A stretch of 64,000 bases of DNA from Erwinia_E haradaeae_C (GTDB taxonomy: Bacteria > Pseudomonadota > Gammaproteobacteria > Enterobacterales > Enterobacteriaceae): contig NZ_LR217735.1 in assembly GCF_900698995.1 (NCBI RefSeq), positions 248,001-312,000 of the forward strand. Reading direction: 5' to 3'. The notes under the pieces were generated by a model. It made no database searches. It was given only the letters and a program-made list of their open reading frames with translations, and was not told the origin of the DNA. A program made the position numbers and the translations under genes. This document shows, in pieces, positions 30,355 through 40,271 of this stretch; position 1 is the stretch's first letter; every line of letters starts with the position of its first letter.

Positions 30355-31227
30355 ATGGTTGACATATTACTAATGCGTAATCTGGTAACCTATTGTCAGT
30401 TAATGCGCATTAACCAACCCGGTGGTTTGTTTTTGCTATTATGGCCTACTTTGTGGGCATTATGGCTTTCCGGTATGTCAGCTCCGCCACTTAAAGTTTT
30501 ATTTTTGTTTACACTTGGGGTCTGTTGTATGCGCTCGGCAGGTTGCGTAATTAATGATGTCATTGATCGAAATATTGATGTCTATGTTCAGCGCACAAAA
30601 AGTCGACCATTACCTGGTCGAAAAATTTCTACTCAAAAGGCAAAACTATTGCATGTAAGTTTACTATTTATTTCTTGTTTGATTGTGTTAAACATGAGCA
30701 TGACAACAATCTTATTTTCTATATTAGGATTAGTTTTAACTTGGGTTTATCCCTTTATGAAACGATATACTTATTTTCCGCAGGTATTTTTAGGTATTTC
30801 GTTTAGTTTATCCATCCCGATGGCTTGGATGGAAATAAGTAATAAATTACCTATTACTTGTTGGTTGCTATTTTTCGGAAATTTTTTTTGGGTAGTGTCT
30901 TATGATACACAATATGCAATGGCCGATCGTTCGGATGACTTAAAAATAGGTATTAAATCTACTGCAATTTTATTTAATTGTCATGATAGGATTATTATTG
31001 TTTTTTTACAATTATTATCGTTAATGTTTCTAACATCGGTTGGCTTGAAGTTAGTCTTGCATCCAATTTTTTACTTTGCAATTTTAGGAGCATTGATATT
31101 ATTTATTTATCAACAGTTTTTGATCGCGGATCGTCAGGCAGATCGCTGTTTTAAGGCGTTTTCGAAAAATAATTGGGTTGGTTTAATTATATTTGTCGGT
31201 ATAGTGCTTAGTACATCCTCCTTTTGA
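30355..31227 (+). CDS. ubiA: 4-hydroxybenzoate octaprenyltransferase
   Basis: UbiA joins the octaprenyl chain made by IspB to 4-hydroxybenzoate in the inner membrane. The ATG at 30355, with AGGAG eight bases upstream, gives 290 residues, the E. coli length; a TTG 81 bases earlier is not needed. Both Asp-rich motifs are present: NDVIDRNID at residues 67-75 and DTQYAMADRSDD near 190-201. About eight hydrophobic segments follow the family pattern. ubiC, which supplies 4-hydroxybenzoate in E. coli, is not visible next to it. Confidence 0.95.
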   Translation: MVDILLMRNLVTYCQLMRINQPGGLFLLLWPTLWALWLSGMSAPPLKVLFLFTLGVCCMRSAGCVINDVIDRNIDVYVQRTKSRPLPGRKISTQKAKLLHVSLLFISCLIVLNMSMTTILFSILGLVLTWVYPFMKRYTYFPQVFLGISFSLSIPMAWMEISNKLPITCWLLFFGNFFWVVSYDTQYAMADRSDDLKIGIKSTAILFNCHDRIIIVFLQLLSLMFLTSVGLKLVLHPIFYFAILGALILFIYQQFLIADRQADRCFKAFSKNNWVGLIIFVGIVLSTSSF

Positions 31228-31764
31228 TAGAAATGATTTGTGTATTTTCAATCCATTTACCTCTCATATATCATATCATCTGATTGCCATTATATTTTAT
31301 TTATAATAATATGATGAATATTTTATGTATTAGTAAAAAATATATAGAAATATATCAAAAGTAGTGTAATACTATAATAATATTGTTACTATTATGCGGA
31401 ACAAAAATTATCGCATCATAGTAAATATATCACGGCCTTGATCGTAAGATTGACGCAGGAAATATGAAATTTGAATATGATTTAAATATCACACTAATTA
31501 CACTGCATAATGTATCTTTTTGAGGGTATATGTAAAAAGGATGTTATTATATATATAAAATATAAATTTATTATTTTTTGCGTGCCATATAGATGAAAAT
31601 TCTTGCGTATAATTGGGTATAATTTTTTATATATTTATTATTATTTTTTCCTGTTTATTAATCCATTACTATCTATTAATCATGAATTATTGAAAGTATC
31701 ATACAATATTGTATATAACAATGATTGTTTAATTTGTGGTACATTATTTATATTTGCAGATTTT
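31228..31764. other. convergent AT-rich spacer between ubiA and wabH
   Basis: No remnant or RNA was recognised. A 61-codon frame at 31603-31788 is low-complexity and judged random. Confidence 0.4.
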
Positions 31765-32874
31765 TTAAGCGTGTATCGCAAGCCTTAAATATTGTTGACA
31801 AATACTTTTACAATCATAAATTTTTAAGTGTTTGTGATCAATCGGATTAGGTGGAGAGTCATAGATTTTGACCATTTTTTTTGCTAAAGAATCACTGTTT
31901 AAATCTGTTAAAACATCTCCTATGCCAGCATTTTCCAGAATTTCAACTGGACCGCCTGGACACCGGGTGCTTACTACTGGCGTTCCACAGAGTAAGGCTT
32001 CTATTAGAACATTACCAAAACCTTCACTATCTGAACTAAGAATCAACATTTTTGCATGTTTTATCAGAGGATATGGGTTGCTTTGAAAACCTACAAAAAT
32101 CAACCGTTCTGTAATTTTTAGTTTTTCTGCTAATTTTTTTATTACATCAATTTGTTGCAGACTTCCAGAACCTGCTAGCACCAATTTAGCTTGAATACCT
32201 GATTTTGCATAGGCAGAGAGCAGACGATCGTGACGCTTATGAGAATGGAAACGACCTACATGGATAAGGTATGGTGTTTTTGGTAAATTAAATTTTTTAT
32301 CTGCTTGCGTAAGGATATGTTTAATCTGCAAGGGATTATTAATAATAACTAATCTACTAGGCTGGACAGAAAGATCGATGGTTAAGTCTTTTGCTACAGC
32401 ACTGGATACAGATACAATATTTTTATTAGTATAGATTTTAGTAATTGTTCTCTTTTTCCACCAAAGATCTAGAGTATGACGATGCTCAAGATGAGAAATG
32501 GATAACATTCCGTGAATGCAAAACCATATTTTCTCTACAGACTCCAAATGAGCTTGAGAGACGATACGGTCAGTATTATGCAAATGGGAAAAAATTAGAT
32601 TATATTTACCTTGTTTCTTTTCATTGATCTTAATGAGTTGACTGAGCGCATCAGCAAAGTGAGAACGCTTTATAAATTTTTTATAGAATGATCTATACTT
32701 TAACCTATCAAGTACCTGATAATTAACGCCATTAGGTAGCGGATATTGACAGATATTACGTAATGATAGCAGTTGTATTTTGTGCCCTAGTTGATGCATC
32801 TCCTGACAGAGAGTAATCACAACTTTTTCAGCCCCTCCGCCAGGCAGTCCATCAATAATCATTAATATACGCAT
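31765..32874 (-). CDS. wabH: LPS core glycosyltransferase, WabH-like
   Basis: This is a family 4 (GT-B) glycosyltransferase of 369 residues with MRILMIIDGLPGGGAEKV at the N-terminus, LIHVGRFHSHKRHD at mid-length and the donor-binding block SDSEGFGNVLIEALLCGTPVVS near the C-terminus. The best remembered relative is WabH of Klebsiella and Serratia, which adds GlcNAc to core galacturonate. The ATG at 32874 is preferred over a TTG four codons earlier. It follows wabG by 13 bases on the same strand. The family is certain; the exact sugar is inferred from the pairing with wabG. Confidence 0.75.
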   Translation of the reverse strand: MRILMIIDGLPGGGAEKVVITLCQEMHQLGHKIQLLSLRNICQYPLPNGVNYQVLDRLKYRSFYKKFIKRSHFADALSQLIKINEKKQGKYNLIFSHLHNTDRIVSQAHLESVEKIWFCIHGMLSISHLEHRHTLDLWWKKRTITKIYTNKNIVSVSSAVAKDLTIDLSVQPSRLVIINNPLQIKHILTQADKKFNLPKTPYLIHVGRFHSHKRHDRLLSAYAKSGIQAKLVLAGSGSLQQIDVIKKLAEKLKITERLIFVGFQSNPYPLIKHAKMLILSSDSEGFGNVLIEALLCGTPVVSTRCPGGPVEILENAGIGDVLTDLNSDSLAKKMVKIYDSPPNPIDHKHLKIYDCKSICQQYLRLAIHA

Positions 32875-32887
32875 GATTTTAATCAAC

Positions 32888-34018
32888 TTAATGAAGAATT
32901 TTTTTATAAAGAGATAAAAGTTGTTGGGATAGGTGCTGATAGGATAGATGTTTCACTTGTGAGCGTGCATATTTACTAGCTGAACTATTAAACGTCCATG
33001 AAGGTAGCGCCATGATAGCATCTGCTATAGACTTAATATCCATTGCATCGCAAATATAGCCATTTTTACCTGGTAAGATAAATTCACTCCCTCCGCAAGT
33101 AGTAGAGGTAATAATTGGTAAACCGCAAGCCATTGCCTCTAAAATAACATTAGGGCATGGATCATATAAAGTCGGAAGAAGCAATCCATCAGCCGCCTGA
33201 TACCATAGAGACATATTAATCTGTACACCAACAAAAATTACGCGATTAAAACAAGAAAGATCTTTAGCTATATTATGGTATTTTTTTTCTGCTTTGTCTC
33301 GTCCCACTACTATAAGGTAATAATGAGTTTTAGATATTGCATAAATAGCTGATTTGAGTCCTTTACGTTCAAAACCAGAGCCAACATAGATTAGAAGCGA
33401 AGCTTTTAATGGTAAAGAAAATAGTTTTCTGATCTTGAGACGTTGAAGCTCATCGGCCGGAAAAAATTCTTTTATATTAACTGCATTATAAATAACGTGA
33501 ATTTTATTTTTATCTAAACCAAATTGATCTGAAATTTCTTTTTGAACCATACGTGAATTACATATAACTGCTTTGAGTTCTGGAGCTTGATACGTTAGTT
33601 GTTCCGCTTTGATTACATAACGATGGTAGGGACTTAGGAATAATAGTTTTTGATGCCATTTTGGAAGAACACGGCTGCGTTGTTCTAGCCAGATTTGGTG
33701 TACACCATCCCCCGCTCGATATATATCGCACCCCGCAATACGCTCATGACTCTGTACAATATTAAAGTTTTCGCGTTGCCAAATTGCACGTGCGGCACTA
33801 GCAAATCTATGTTCACGGCTAATTCTATTCCATTGCATAGGATCGCATTTATGTAGAGTTAAGCGTTCTTTTTGTTTGTACTTCCACTTACGGGCAATAA
33901 TATTTAGCTCAATGGTTCCTAATAATGCTAGAGCTTCTAGCGTATAAGAAATAAATTTCTCTGCTCCTCCATCTGGGCGATATTTTTGTCGGACGATTAC
34001 AAATCGCATGGTATCCAT
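32888..34018 (-). CDS. wabG: LPS core galacturonosyltransferase, WabG-like
   Basis: This is a family 4 glycosyltransferase of 376 residues. It opens with VRQKYRPDGGAEKF, a sequence I associate with WabG, and keeps SHERIAGCDIYRAGDGVH near residue 90, YVGSGFERKGL at mid-length and YDPCPNVILEAMACGLP near the C-terminus. In Klebsiella WabG transfers galacturonic acid to heptose II. The presence of a UDP-galacturonate epimerase gene at 45747 supports this activity. The ATG at 34018 has AGGATC nine bases upstream. It is followed by wabH. Confidence 0.8.
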   Translation of the reverse strand: MDTMRFVIVRQKYRPDGGAEKFISYTLEALALLGTIELNIIARKWKYKQKERLTLHKCDPMQWNRISREHRFASAARAIWQRENFNIVQSHERIAGCDIYRAGDGVHQIWLEQRSRVLPKWHQKLLFLSPYHRYVIKAEQLTYQAPELKAVICNSRMVQKEISDQFGLDKNKIHVIYNAVNIKEFFPADELQRLKIRKLFSLPLKASLLIYVGSGFERKGLKSAIYAISKTHYYLIVVGRDKAEKKYHNIAKDLSCFNRVIFVGVQINMSLWYQAADGLLLPTLYDPCPNVILEAMACGLPIITSTTCGGSEFILPGKNGYICDAMDIKSIADAIMALPSWTFNSSASKYARSQVKHLSYQHLSQQLLSLYKKILH

Positions 34019-34649
34019 GATAGAAGATCCTACGTATTTATGATATTTAATATAATTAGACCAATATTAACCTGATAAGATATTTATATCCGTATTTATT
34101 TATGTCATGTTTATATATTGAAATATATGATAATAAAAGAGTAAATTTTATTTATGTGATTATTAATATTAAGGAATATTAAAGTTAGTTTAATAGGTAA
34201 TACTATTTCAGTTATATGATTTAAAAATTTTCAGACCTTAATGTCTTAATAAAATATATTAGTATAGAGTTATTTGAATAAAAAATTTTAATACAAGATT
34301 TAATATATACAATACGTGACATAATAGAGTATATAATCAATATAGCAAGACTAAAATATTCGTATTAGTTAATAGTGTAGGTGAATTGTACTAAAACATT
34401 TTGTATCTTGAGAGTTGGAACAAAATGTATAAATCGTGATTCACGCACAGGATTATATACCAGAATATATATAATATAACTAATTACGAACTGTGTTGTT
34501 AGATTTTTAATCTTACTTTTTTAAAACTTACCTTATATTAAGATTGATTAAATAATTAAAATATTATAATTTTCTATGTAACGTTACTAACTGAATAATG
34601 TTAGTTAGTCGTCACGAAATAGATAAAGATATTTTAAAAGAGTATGATA
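34019..34649. other. AT-rich spacer upstream of wabG
   Basis: The spacer lies between wabG and the putative seqA remnant. No block was recognised on either strand. Confidence 0.35.
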
Positions 34650-35290
34650 ATAATGAAAGTAATTATGGCTTAATATAAGTAGTGTCATGTTTTTCTGGAT
34701 AAAAATAGTAATATTTTCTTTAATATGAATAATTATGTTTTTATCTGCATCTTTTAAAATCAAACTACTTCTAGTTATTATTATAAAATTATATTTTAAT
34801 AGAGATTAAATTATTTTTATATCTACCATTGTATACTGGTGAATCTATTATAAATGCATAATTTGAAAAGTTTTTTCAAAGATAGATAACCATAATTATT
34901 ACTTATTACTCGTTAAGTTGATTCAACTTATGCAGTAGACAATATTATAATATTAGTACACATAATATAAAAATTTTTAAAATTAAGAGAGGATTTGTTT
35001 CGCTTTCTGTCATTTGAATTAAAAAATTTAGGCTATCATATTCAGCATAAGGTCTATAAAAATTTATAAAAGTAACAAATTATCTTTTTTGAGGAGATAG
35101 AGTTGTAAAATAAGTGTTTTCTAGTTATTGCTAGAGAAGTTTTTTATTTTTAAAAGACTAATTTACTTATTGGATACGTTATAATCATAGGTACAGTAGA
35201 CTGTTATGGGATAGTTTTAGCTTAGCTGGAGTGAGATATATATTTATATGCAATATTTTATGTGATTCTATTGCAACAGATAGATCATTC
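34650..35290 (+). pseudogene. seqA: seqA (replication sequestration protein) remnant
   Basis: seqA precedes pgm in E. coli. Here the plus strand upstream of pgm shows KRGFV then, after a one-base shift, RFL at about 34986-35012, matching KRAVNRFM of SeqA. V-F and E-K-F-F-I-F-K follow at about 35115-35155, against VYF and EQTLLK. At 35180-35210 bases resembling the codons for VIT and GRKCSM precede ATGCAA near 35247, against MQ. The last block is about 120 bases from pgm, as expected. A possible start, ATGAAAGTAATT, lies near 34653. SeqA limits re-initiation at oriC. Confidence 0.45.
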
Positions 35291-35308
35291 TTTAGCGTTT
35301 ATATTTAA

Positions 35309-35317
35309 AGGAGGTGA
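35309..35317 (+). promoter_or_regulatory. full-consensus ribosome binding site of pgm
   Basis: AGGAGGTGA within AAAGGAGGTGA is complementary to the whole 16S 3' end and sits at optimal distance from ATG 35323. It decides this start over the in-frame GTG at 35314 and is the strongest such site seen in the window. Confidence 0.85.
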
Positions 35318-35322
35318 GTTTT

Positions 35323-36966
35323 ATGCGGTATCACTCCAGGGCTGGAAAACTTGCCCAGAAGAGTGATTTAGTTAATGTGGCGAGATTGACTTCTCAGTAT
35401 TATGCGCTTAGCCCAAAGAAAGATCATATTGAGCATGAGGTTAAATTTGGCACTTCAGGGCATCGTGGTAGTTCTATGGATTATAATTTTAATGAAACAC
35501 ATATTTTAGCGATTACACAAGCTATTGCAGAAGAACGAGAAAAAAATGGCATAACTGGTCCATTATTTGTAGGGAAAGACACTCATGCATTATCAGAACC
35601 AGCAATGTTATCTGTATTAGAGGTTTTATCTGCAAATAAAATACCAGTGATTATTCAAAAAGAGAATGGTTATACACCAACACCTGCAATTTCTTATGCT
35701 ATTATTCAGCACAATAAACACAGTGGCCCAAAAGCAGATGGTATTATCATTACAGCTTCTCATAACCCGCCGGAAGATGGTGGAATTAAGTATAATTTAC
35801 CTAATGGTGGCCCAGCAAATAATCATTGTACTAAAATTCTAGAAACTCGCGCTAATGAGTTAATTCGTGGCGAGTTGAAAGGAATAAAAAAAATGACATT
35901 AGACAATGCATGGGCTAGTGGTTATTTGACAGAGAAGGATATTATACAGAAATATGTTGAGGATTTATTTTATATTATAGATATTCCAGCAATACAGAGG
36001 GCTAAATTAAAAATTGGTATTGACCCTTTAGGTGGTGCAGGTATTGCCTGCTGGGAGCGTATTGCAGATGTCTATCAACTAGATCTCACTATTTTGAATG
36101 ATTCTGTCGATCAAACCTTTCGTTTTATGCATCTTGATTACGATGGAAAAATTCGTATGGATTGTTCATCACAATTTGCAATGGCTGGTTTGTTAGCATT
36201 ACGTGATAAATTTGATCTAGCTTTTGCTAATGATCCAGATAATGATCGTCATGGTATTGTCACTCCTGTAGGTTTAATGCATCCTAACCATTATTTAGCA
36301 GTGGCCATTCATTATCTATTTAAAAATAGACCAAAATGGGGAGATCAGATTGCGGTAGGAAAAACACTAGTTTCTAGTGTTATTATAGATCGCGTAGTAC
36401 ATGATCTTAGGCGTCCGCTAATAGAAGTACCAGTTGGTTTTAAATGGTTTGCAGATGGTTTATTTGATGGAAGCTTGGGTTTTGGAGGTGAAGAAAGCGC
36501 GGGTGCTTCATTTCTTCGTTTTGATGGCACGCCGTGGTCTACTGATAAAGACGGGATCATTATGTGTTTATTAGCAGCAGAGATTACTGCAGTTACTGGA
36601 AAAAATCCACAGGAATACTACAATGAGCTTAGTAAACGTTTCGGAAAATCTAGTTACATTCGTATTCAAGCCCCTGCTACACCTAAGCAAAAATTGGCTT
36701 TATCAAAAGTATCACCTAGCAGAATTAATAGTGATATTTTAGCGGGAGAGGTTATTATTTCTCGTCACACAGGTCCTTTATTCCAAGAGGAATCTTCTGG
36801 AGGTGTAAAAATTATAACAAAAAATGGTTGGTTTGCTTTACGACCATCTGGTACAGAAGATTCGTATAAACTATATTGTGAAAGTCTCATCGGTATAGAG
36901 CATTGTAAGACAATAGAGAAAGAGGCTATGCAGCTTGTTCGTTCCATCTTTAAAGATATTTTATAA
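35323..36966 (+). CDS. pgm: phosphoglucomutase
   Basis: Pgm interconver glucose-6-phosphate and glucose-1-phosphate. The 547-residue protein (E. coli 546) has the phosphorylated serine in TASHNPPEDGG (Ser146), the metal-binding loop NDPDNDRHG, the sugar-binding GFGGEESAG block and the phosphate-binding RPSGTEDSYK block near the C-terminus. It supplies glucose-1-phosphate to GalU (38127-39038), and thence UDP-glucose for WaaE and, via a dehydrogenase not in this window, UDP-glucuronate for the epimerase at 45747. Confidence 0.97.
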   Translation: MRYHSRAGKLAQKSDLVNVARLTSQYYALSPKKDHIEHEVKFGTSGHRGSSMDYNFNETHILAITQAIAEEREKNGITGPLFVGKDTHALSEPAMLSVLEVLSANKIPVIIQKENGYTPTPAISYAIIQHNKHSGPKADGIIITASHNPPEDGGIKYNLPNGGPANNHCTKILETRANELIRGELKGIKKMTLDNAWASGYLTEKDIIQKYVEDLFYIIDIPAIQRAKLKIGIDPLGGAGIACWERIADVYQLDLTILNDSVDQTFRFMHLDYDGKIRMDCSSQFAMAGLLALRDKFDLAFANDPDNDRHGIVTPVGLMHPNHYLAVAIHYLFKNRPKWGDQIAVGKTLVSSVIIDRVVHDLRRPLIEVPVGFKWFADGLFDGSLGFGGEESAGASFLRFDGTPWSTDKDGIIMCLLAAEITAVTGKNPQEYYNELSKRFGKSSYIRIQAPATPKQKLALSKVSPSRINSDILAGEVIISRHTGPLFQEESSGGVKIITKNGWFALRPSGTEDSYKLYCESLIGIEHCKTIEKEAMQLVRSIFKDIL

Positions 36967-37015
36967 AAAATGTAAAAATCATTATAATGAGAGATGGTCT
37001 TTATGAATTAAAGTC

Positions 37016-37035
37016 AAGAAGAGCAGCTGCTTCTT
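37016..37035 (+). terminator. possible terminator after pgm
   Basis: AAGAAG and CTTCTT pair around an eight-base loop about 50 bases after the pgm stop and are followed by TATTGTAATTTATTTATTT. The stem is short and AT-rich. Confidence 0.3.
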
Positions 37036-37175
37036 TATTGTAATTTATTTATTTGATTGCGTATATTATATAATAAATAAGATTCAGATAATATAAAAAA
37101 TATAATGGAATAATTGATTTTTTTTATTTTATCATATGTGTTTTTAACAACTAAGATAATTTTATAGAGAGCTAG

Positions 37176-37965
37176 ATGACTAAAAAGTTACAAAAAATTT
37201 AAACAGGAGATAGATGCAGCTCTCGACGTGCAATTGAAAGTATGATCATGAATGGAAGTGTGAGTGTTAATAATAAATTGGCTATATTGAGGGGTAGAGC
37301 GGCACCACACCATTTACTGAAAATATGTATAGATAATCATGAAGTATAAAATATGGCTTCATTTTTTGCAGTAAAAAGCCGATAATAGTTTATTGCAAAA
37401 CTAGATGGAGAGTTATGCACTCATTATGACAAAATAAATCGTCAAACTATTTTTGATCGCTTACCAAAGTTAGAGGGTAGTTGCTGAGTGTCGGTTAGGC
37501 GTTTAGATATTAATACTGCAGGTTTGCACTATTGACTACCGATGGTGAGTTGGTATACCGTTTGATACATCTTAAGTATTCCGTAGATTGTGAGTATATG
37601 TTTTTGGTTTTTTTGGTGGGGTAATTAATGATAAAAATTTAAGTTTGCGCATTCTAGTATCAGTCTAGGAGATAAATCTGTAAGATATAAAGTATATAAA
37701 GCCTTTAGAGTTATTTGTGAAAATGACATCAATTTTTGGTATAAAATGATTGTGGTAATGATTGTGGTAATAAGGACGAAATCGTGAGATACATCGCTTT
37801 TGGGAAGCATTAGGCACACCGGTTAGCCGTCTAATACGTCTGCATTATGGTAACATAGTTTTACTGAGAAATGTATTATGAGAAGATTGGAGAGAGTTAG
37901 ATTTATTCTCTGTAAACTCTTTACATAATTATTTTGTTGGGTTGGAAACAATTAAAACACTATAG
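37176..37965 (+). pseudogene. rluB: rluB (23S rRNA pseudouridine synthase B) pseudogene
   Basis: This is a clear pseudogene. The ATG at 37176 reads MTKKLQKI then a stop at codon 9, and the same frame goes on SSRRAIESMI, GSVSVNNKLA, LLKICIDNHEV, matching E. coli RluB. After a frameshift LDGELCTHY and FDRLPKLEG follow, then RRLDINTAG with the catalytic Asp position. Further shifts lead to WEALGTPVSRLIRLHYGNIVL and DWRELDLFSVN before a stop at 37963. A 12-base in-frame tandem duplication lies near 37746-37769. RluB modifies U2605 of 23S rRNA. Confidence 0.93.
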
Positions 37966-38126
37966 ATTAATGATATTAGATAAAACTTGAAAAAATTTAA
38001 AATTTAGTTAAATTTAATCACCATTGATAGGTTTTTCTCAAAAATTAACAAAATTTTTAAGCTAAAATAATATACATAAATAAAAAAGTTTTTAGTTAAA
38101 ATTTATTAAGTAGATTTTGCTACCTA

Positions 38127-39038
38127 TTAATTATTTATATAATTTAAAGTTTTTTTCATCCAAATTCTAAAATCATTACCTAGTGTTTGATGATGCATGG
38201 CATGTGTAACGAAAGCTTTAATGTAACCAAATTTATTACCACAATCATAACTCTCACCTTTTAAGCAATAAGCTTGTACTGCTTCTTTTTCTATAAGTAA
38301 AGATAGAGCATCAGTGAGTTGTGTTTCTTCATTAGTTCTTTTATATATTTGAGTCAGCAAAGGCCATATTTTTGCAGAGAGAACATAACGACCTACTACT
38401 GCAAGATTTGATGGCGCTTGATTGATATTAGGTTTTTCTATTATACCAGCTATTATTTTACTATCACCAGGAGTCAATCTTTCTCCTAAGCAATCCACAA
38501 CACCATAAGTCGTAACATTAATTACTGGTTTTACCATAATTTGGCTGCATCTAGTATGATGAAATCTTTTAATCATTTCAGCGAGATTGTCGCGTGATAA
38601 ATCTGATGTACGCTGATCTAGAATAACATCAGGTAACATTATAGCGATCGGATGATTGCCAATTAATGGCCATGCACACATTAGCGCATGGCCAAGCCCC
38701 CTAGGTGTTCCTTGACGCACTTGCATAATATTAATAGATGGCGGGCATATGGACTGAATTTCTTGTAGAAATTTCTGCTTAGAGTGCTTCTCTAACATAG
38801 TCTCTAGCTCAAAATTAGCATCGAAGTGATTTGCGATTGAACTTTTAGAGGAATGCGTTACTAGTACAATATTGTTGATTCCAGACATAATACATTCATC
38901 AACAACATATTGAATTAATGGCTTATCCACTAATGGCAACATCTCTTTAGGGATAGATTTTGTAGCAGGTAACATTCGCGTTCCAAAGCCAGCGACTGGG
39001 ATCACTGCTTTTTTTATTTTTAAGTGACAAGTAGGCAT
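38127..39038 (-). CDS. galU: UTP-glucose-1-phosphate uridylyltransferase
   Basis: GalU makes UDP-glucose from UTP and glucose-1-phosphate. The N-terminal nucleotide-binding block PVAGFGTRMLPATK (from about residue 15) and the KEMLPLVDKPLIQYVV, VRQGTPRGLGHA and DCGNKFGYIKAF blocks match E. coli GalU (302 residues). ATG 39038 aligns residue by residue with the E. coli start and gives 303 residues; an upstream ATG at 39065 would add nine. It works with Pgm to feed LPS core sugars. It is divergent from grxD. Confidence 0.95.
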   Translation of the reverse strand: MPTCHLKIKKAVIPVAGFGTRMLPATKSIPKEMLPLVDKPLIQYVVDECIMSGINNIVLVTHSSKSSIANHFDANFELETMLEKHSKQKFLQEIQSICPPSINIMQVRQGTPRGLGHALMCAWPLIGNHPIAIMLPDVILDQRTSDLSRDNLAEMIKRFHHTRCSQIMVKPVINVTTYGVVDCLGERLTPGDSKIIAGIIEKPNINQAPSNLAVVGRYVLSAKIWPLLTQIYKRTNEETQLTDALSLLIEKEAVQAYCLKGESYDCGNKFGYIKAFVTHAMHHQTLGNDFRIWMKKTLNYINN

Positions 39039-39364
39039 TAAATTTTTTCCAAATCTGTCATACATTAATAATGATTCGATACGTATATCATGAGAAAGGT
39101 TGCGTTATGTTATTAACATAATATTAGCTTTCTTATTTGTATATTATCTCATACTTTTCGCTGTACGTAGAATATGTTTGCTCAATATGAGTCTAATTCA
39201 TATTACTTCTTTTGTATTTTATCTGGAAGATAATATTGCAATTATAATCAGGATTTGATTAAATAATTATTTATAGGTTTGTTTATGGTATAATATTAAG
39301 GATTTGTAGACATTAAAGATACTAATAAAAATATAGTATATAGTGTAACTTAAAGGAAAAGCTC
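39039..39364. other. divergent spacer between galU and grxD
   Basis: It presumably holds both promoters. No remnant was recognised and no promoter was clear enough to call. Confidence 0.4.
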
Positions 39365-39724
39365 ATGAGTGTATTGGAAAAAATTCAACGTCAAATTACA
39401 GAGAACCCTATTATACTATATATGAAAGGTTCTCCTGAGTTACCAAGTTGTGGCTTTTCAGCTCAGGCCGTACAGGCTATTCAGGCCTGCGGTGAACGTT
39501 TTGCTTACATAGATATCTTGCAGAATCCAGATATCCGCTCGGAAATACCAAAATATGCTAATTGGCCAACCTTCCCACAGTTATGGATTGATGGTGAGTT
39601 ATGTGGTGGGTGTGATATTATTCTTGAGATGTTTCAAAAAGGTGAATTGCAGCAGTTAATTAAGAAAATTGCGAAAAAATATAATTTTTCTACTGAAAGT
39701 ACTCAAGATAGAACTAATGTTTAG
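39365..39724 (+). CDS. grxD: monothiol glutaredoxin GrxD
   Basis: GrxD is a CGFS-type glutaredoxin that carries or stores [2Fe-2S] clusters for iron-sulphur protein maturation. The 119-residue protein (E. coli 115) has the signature CGFS at residues 29-32, the glutathione-binding WPTFPQLW block and GGCDI near 83. It is a single gene with AAAGGAAAA upstream of the ATG. Its retention suggests that iron-sulphur cluster trafficking remains important. Confidence 0.95.
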   Translation: MSVLEKIQRQITENPIILYMKGSPELPSCGFSAQAVQAIQACGERFAYIDILQNPDIRSEIPKYANWPTFPQLWIDGELCGGCDIILEMFQKGELQQLIKKIAKKYNFSTESTQDRTNV

Positions 39725-40271
39725 TAAAAATTTTGTAATATTTAGCGCTATAAAATTTTAATGTAAGTAGCATACGTACTATTTATATTAAAGAGAATAA
39801 ATACGATATATTTTATATATGAATAACTTATAAATAATTATAAAAAATTAAATAGAAATAAAGTGATTTTTATTGATTTATATATAGAATTATGGATATT
39901 TAAATGATTATCTTATTTTTTGATAAGATTAATCTATTAATTTTTATAGTAAGAAATCTATTAATTCTTGTAATTTATTTATTACCCATATTAATATAGT
40001 CAATATTAACTATTTATTTATTCTGGATTAAAAATCTTAAGTTATGTGTATAGAATGATAGTAATGAAATATTTTCATAGTTATTAGTATATGTATTGTT
40101 AATACATAATATGATTTTGTTATTTTAAAAGTTAACTTGTTTAGCTGTTATTATCTAAAAGATTTTGAAAAAATTTTTACAGAGTATATTTGATTATATA
40201 AAAATTCTTTCTTGCCAAAGAGTTAATTTCATAAAACCTCATAGGTTTCGTATAATTCTGGGGTAAAGTGT
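39725..40271. other. AT-rich spacer between grxD and pgpC
   Basis: Nothing was recognised on either strand. Confidence 0.4.

Noticed and set aside
31603..31788. 61-codon plus-strand frame overlapping the wabH end
   Set aside because: Hydrophobic low-complexity translation that overlaps a real gene.
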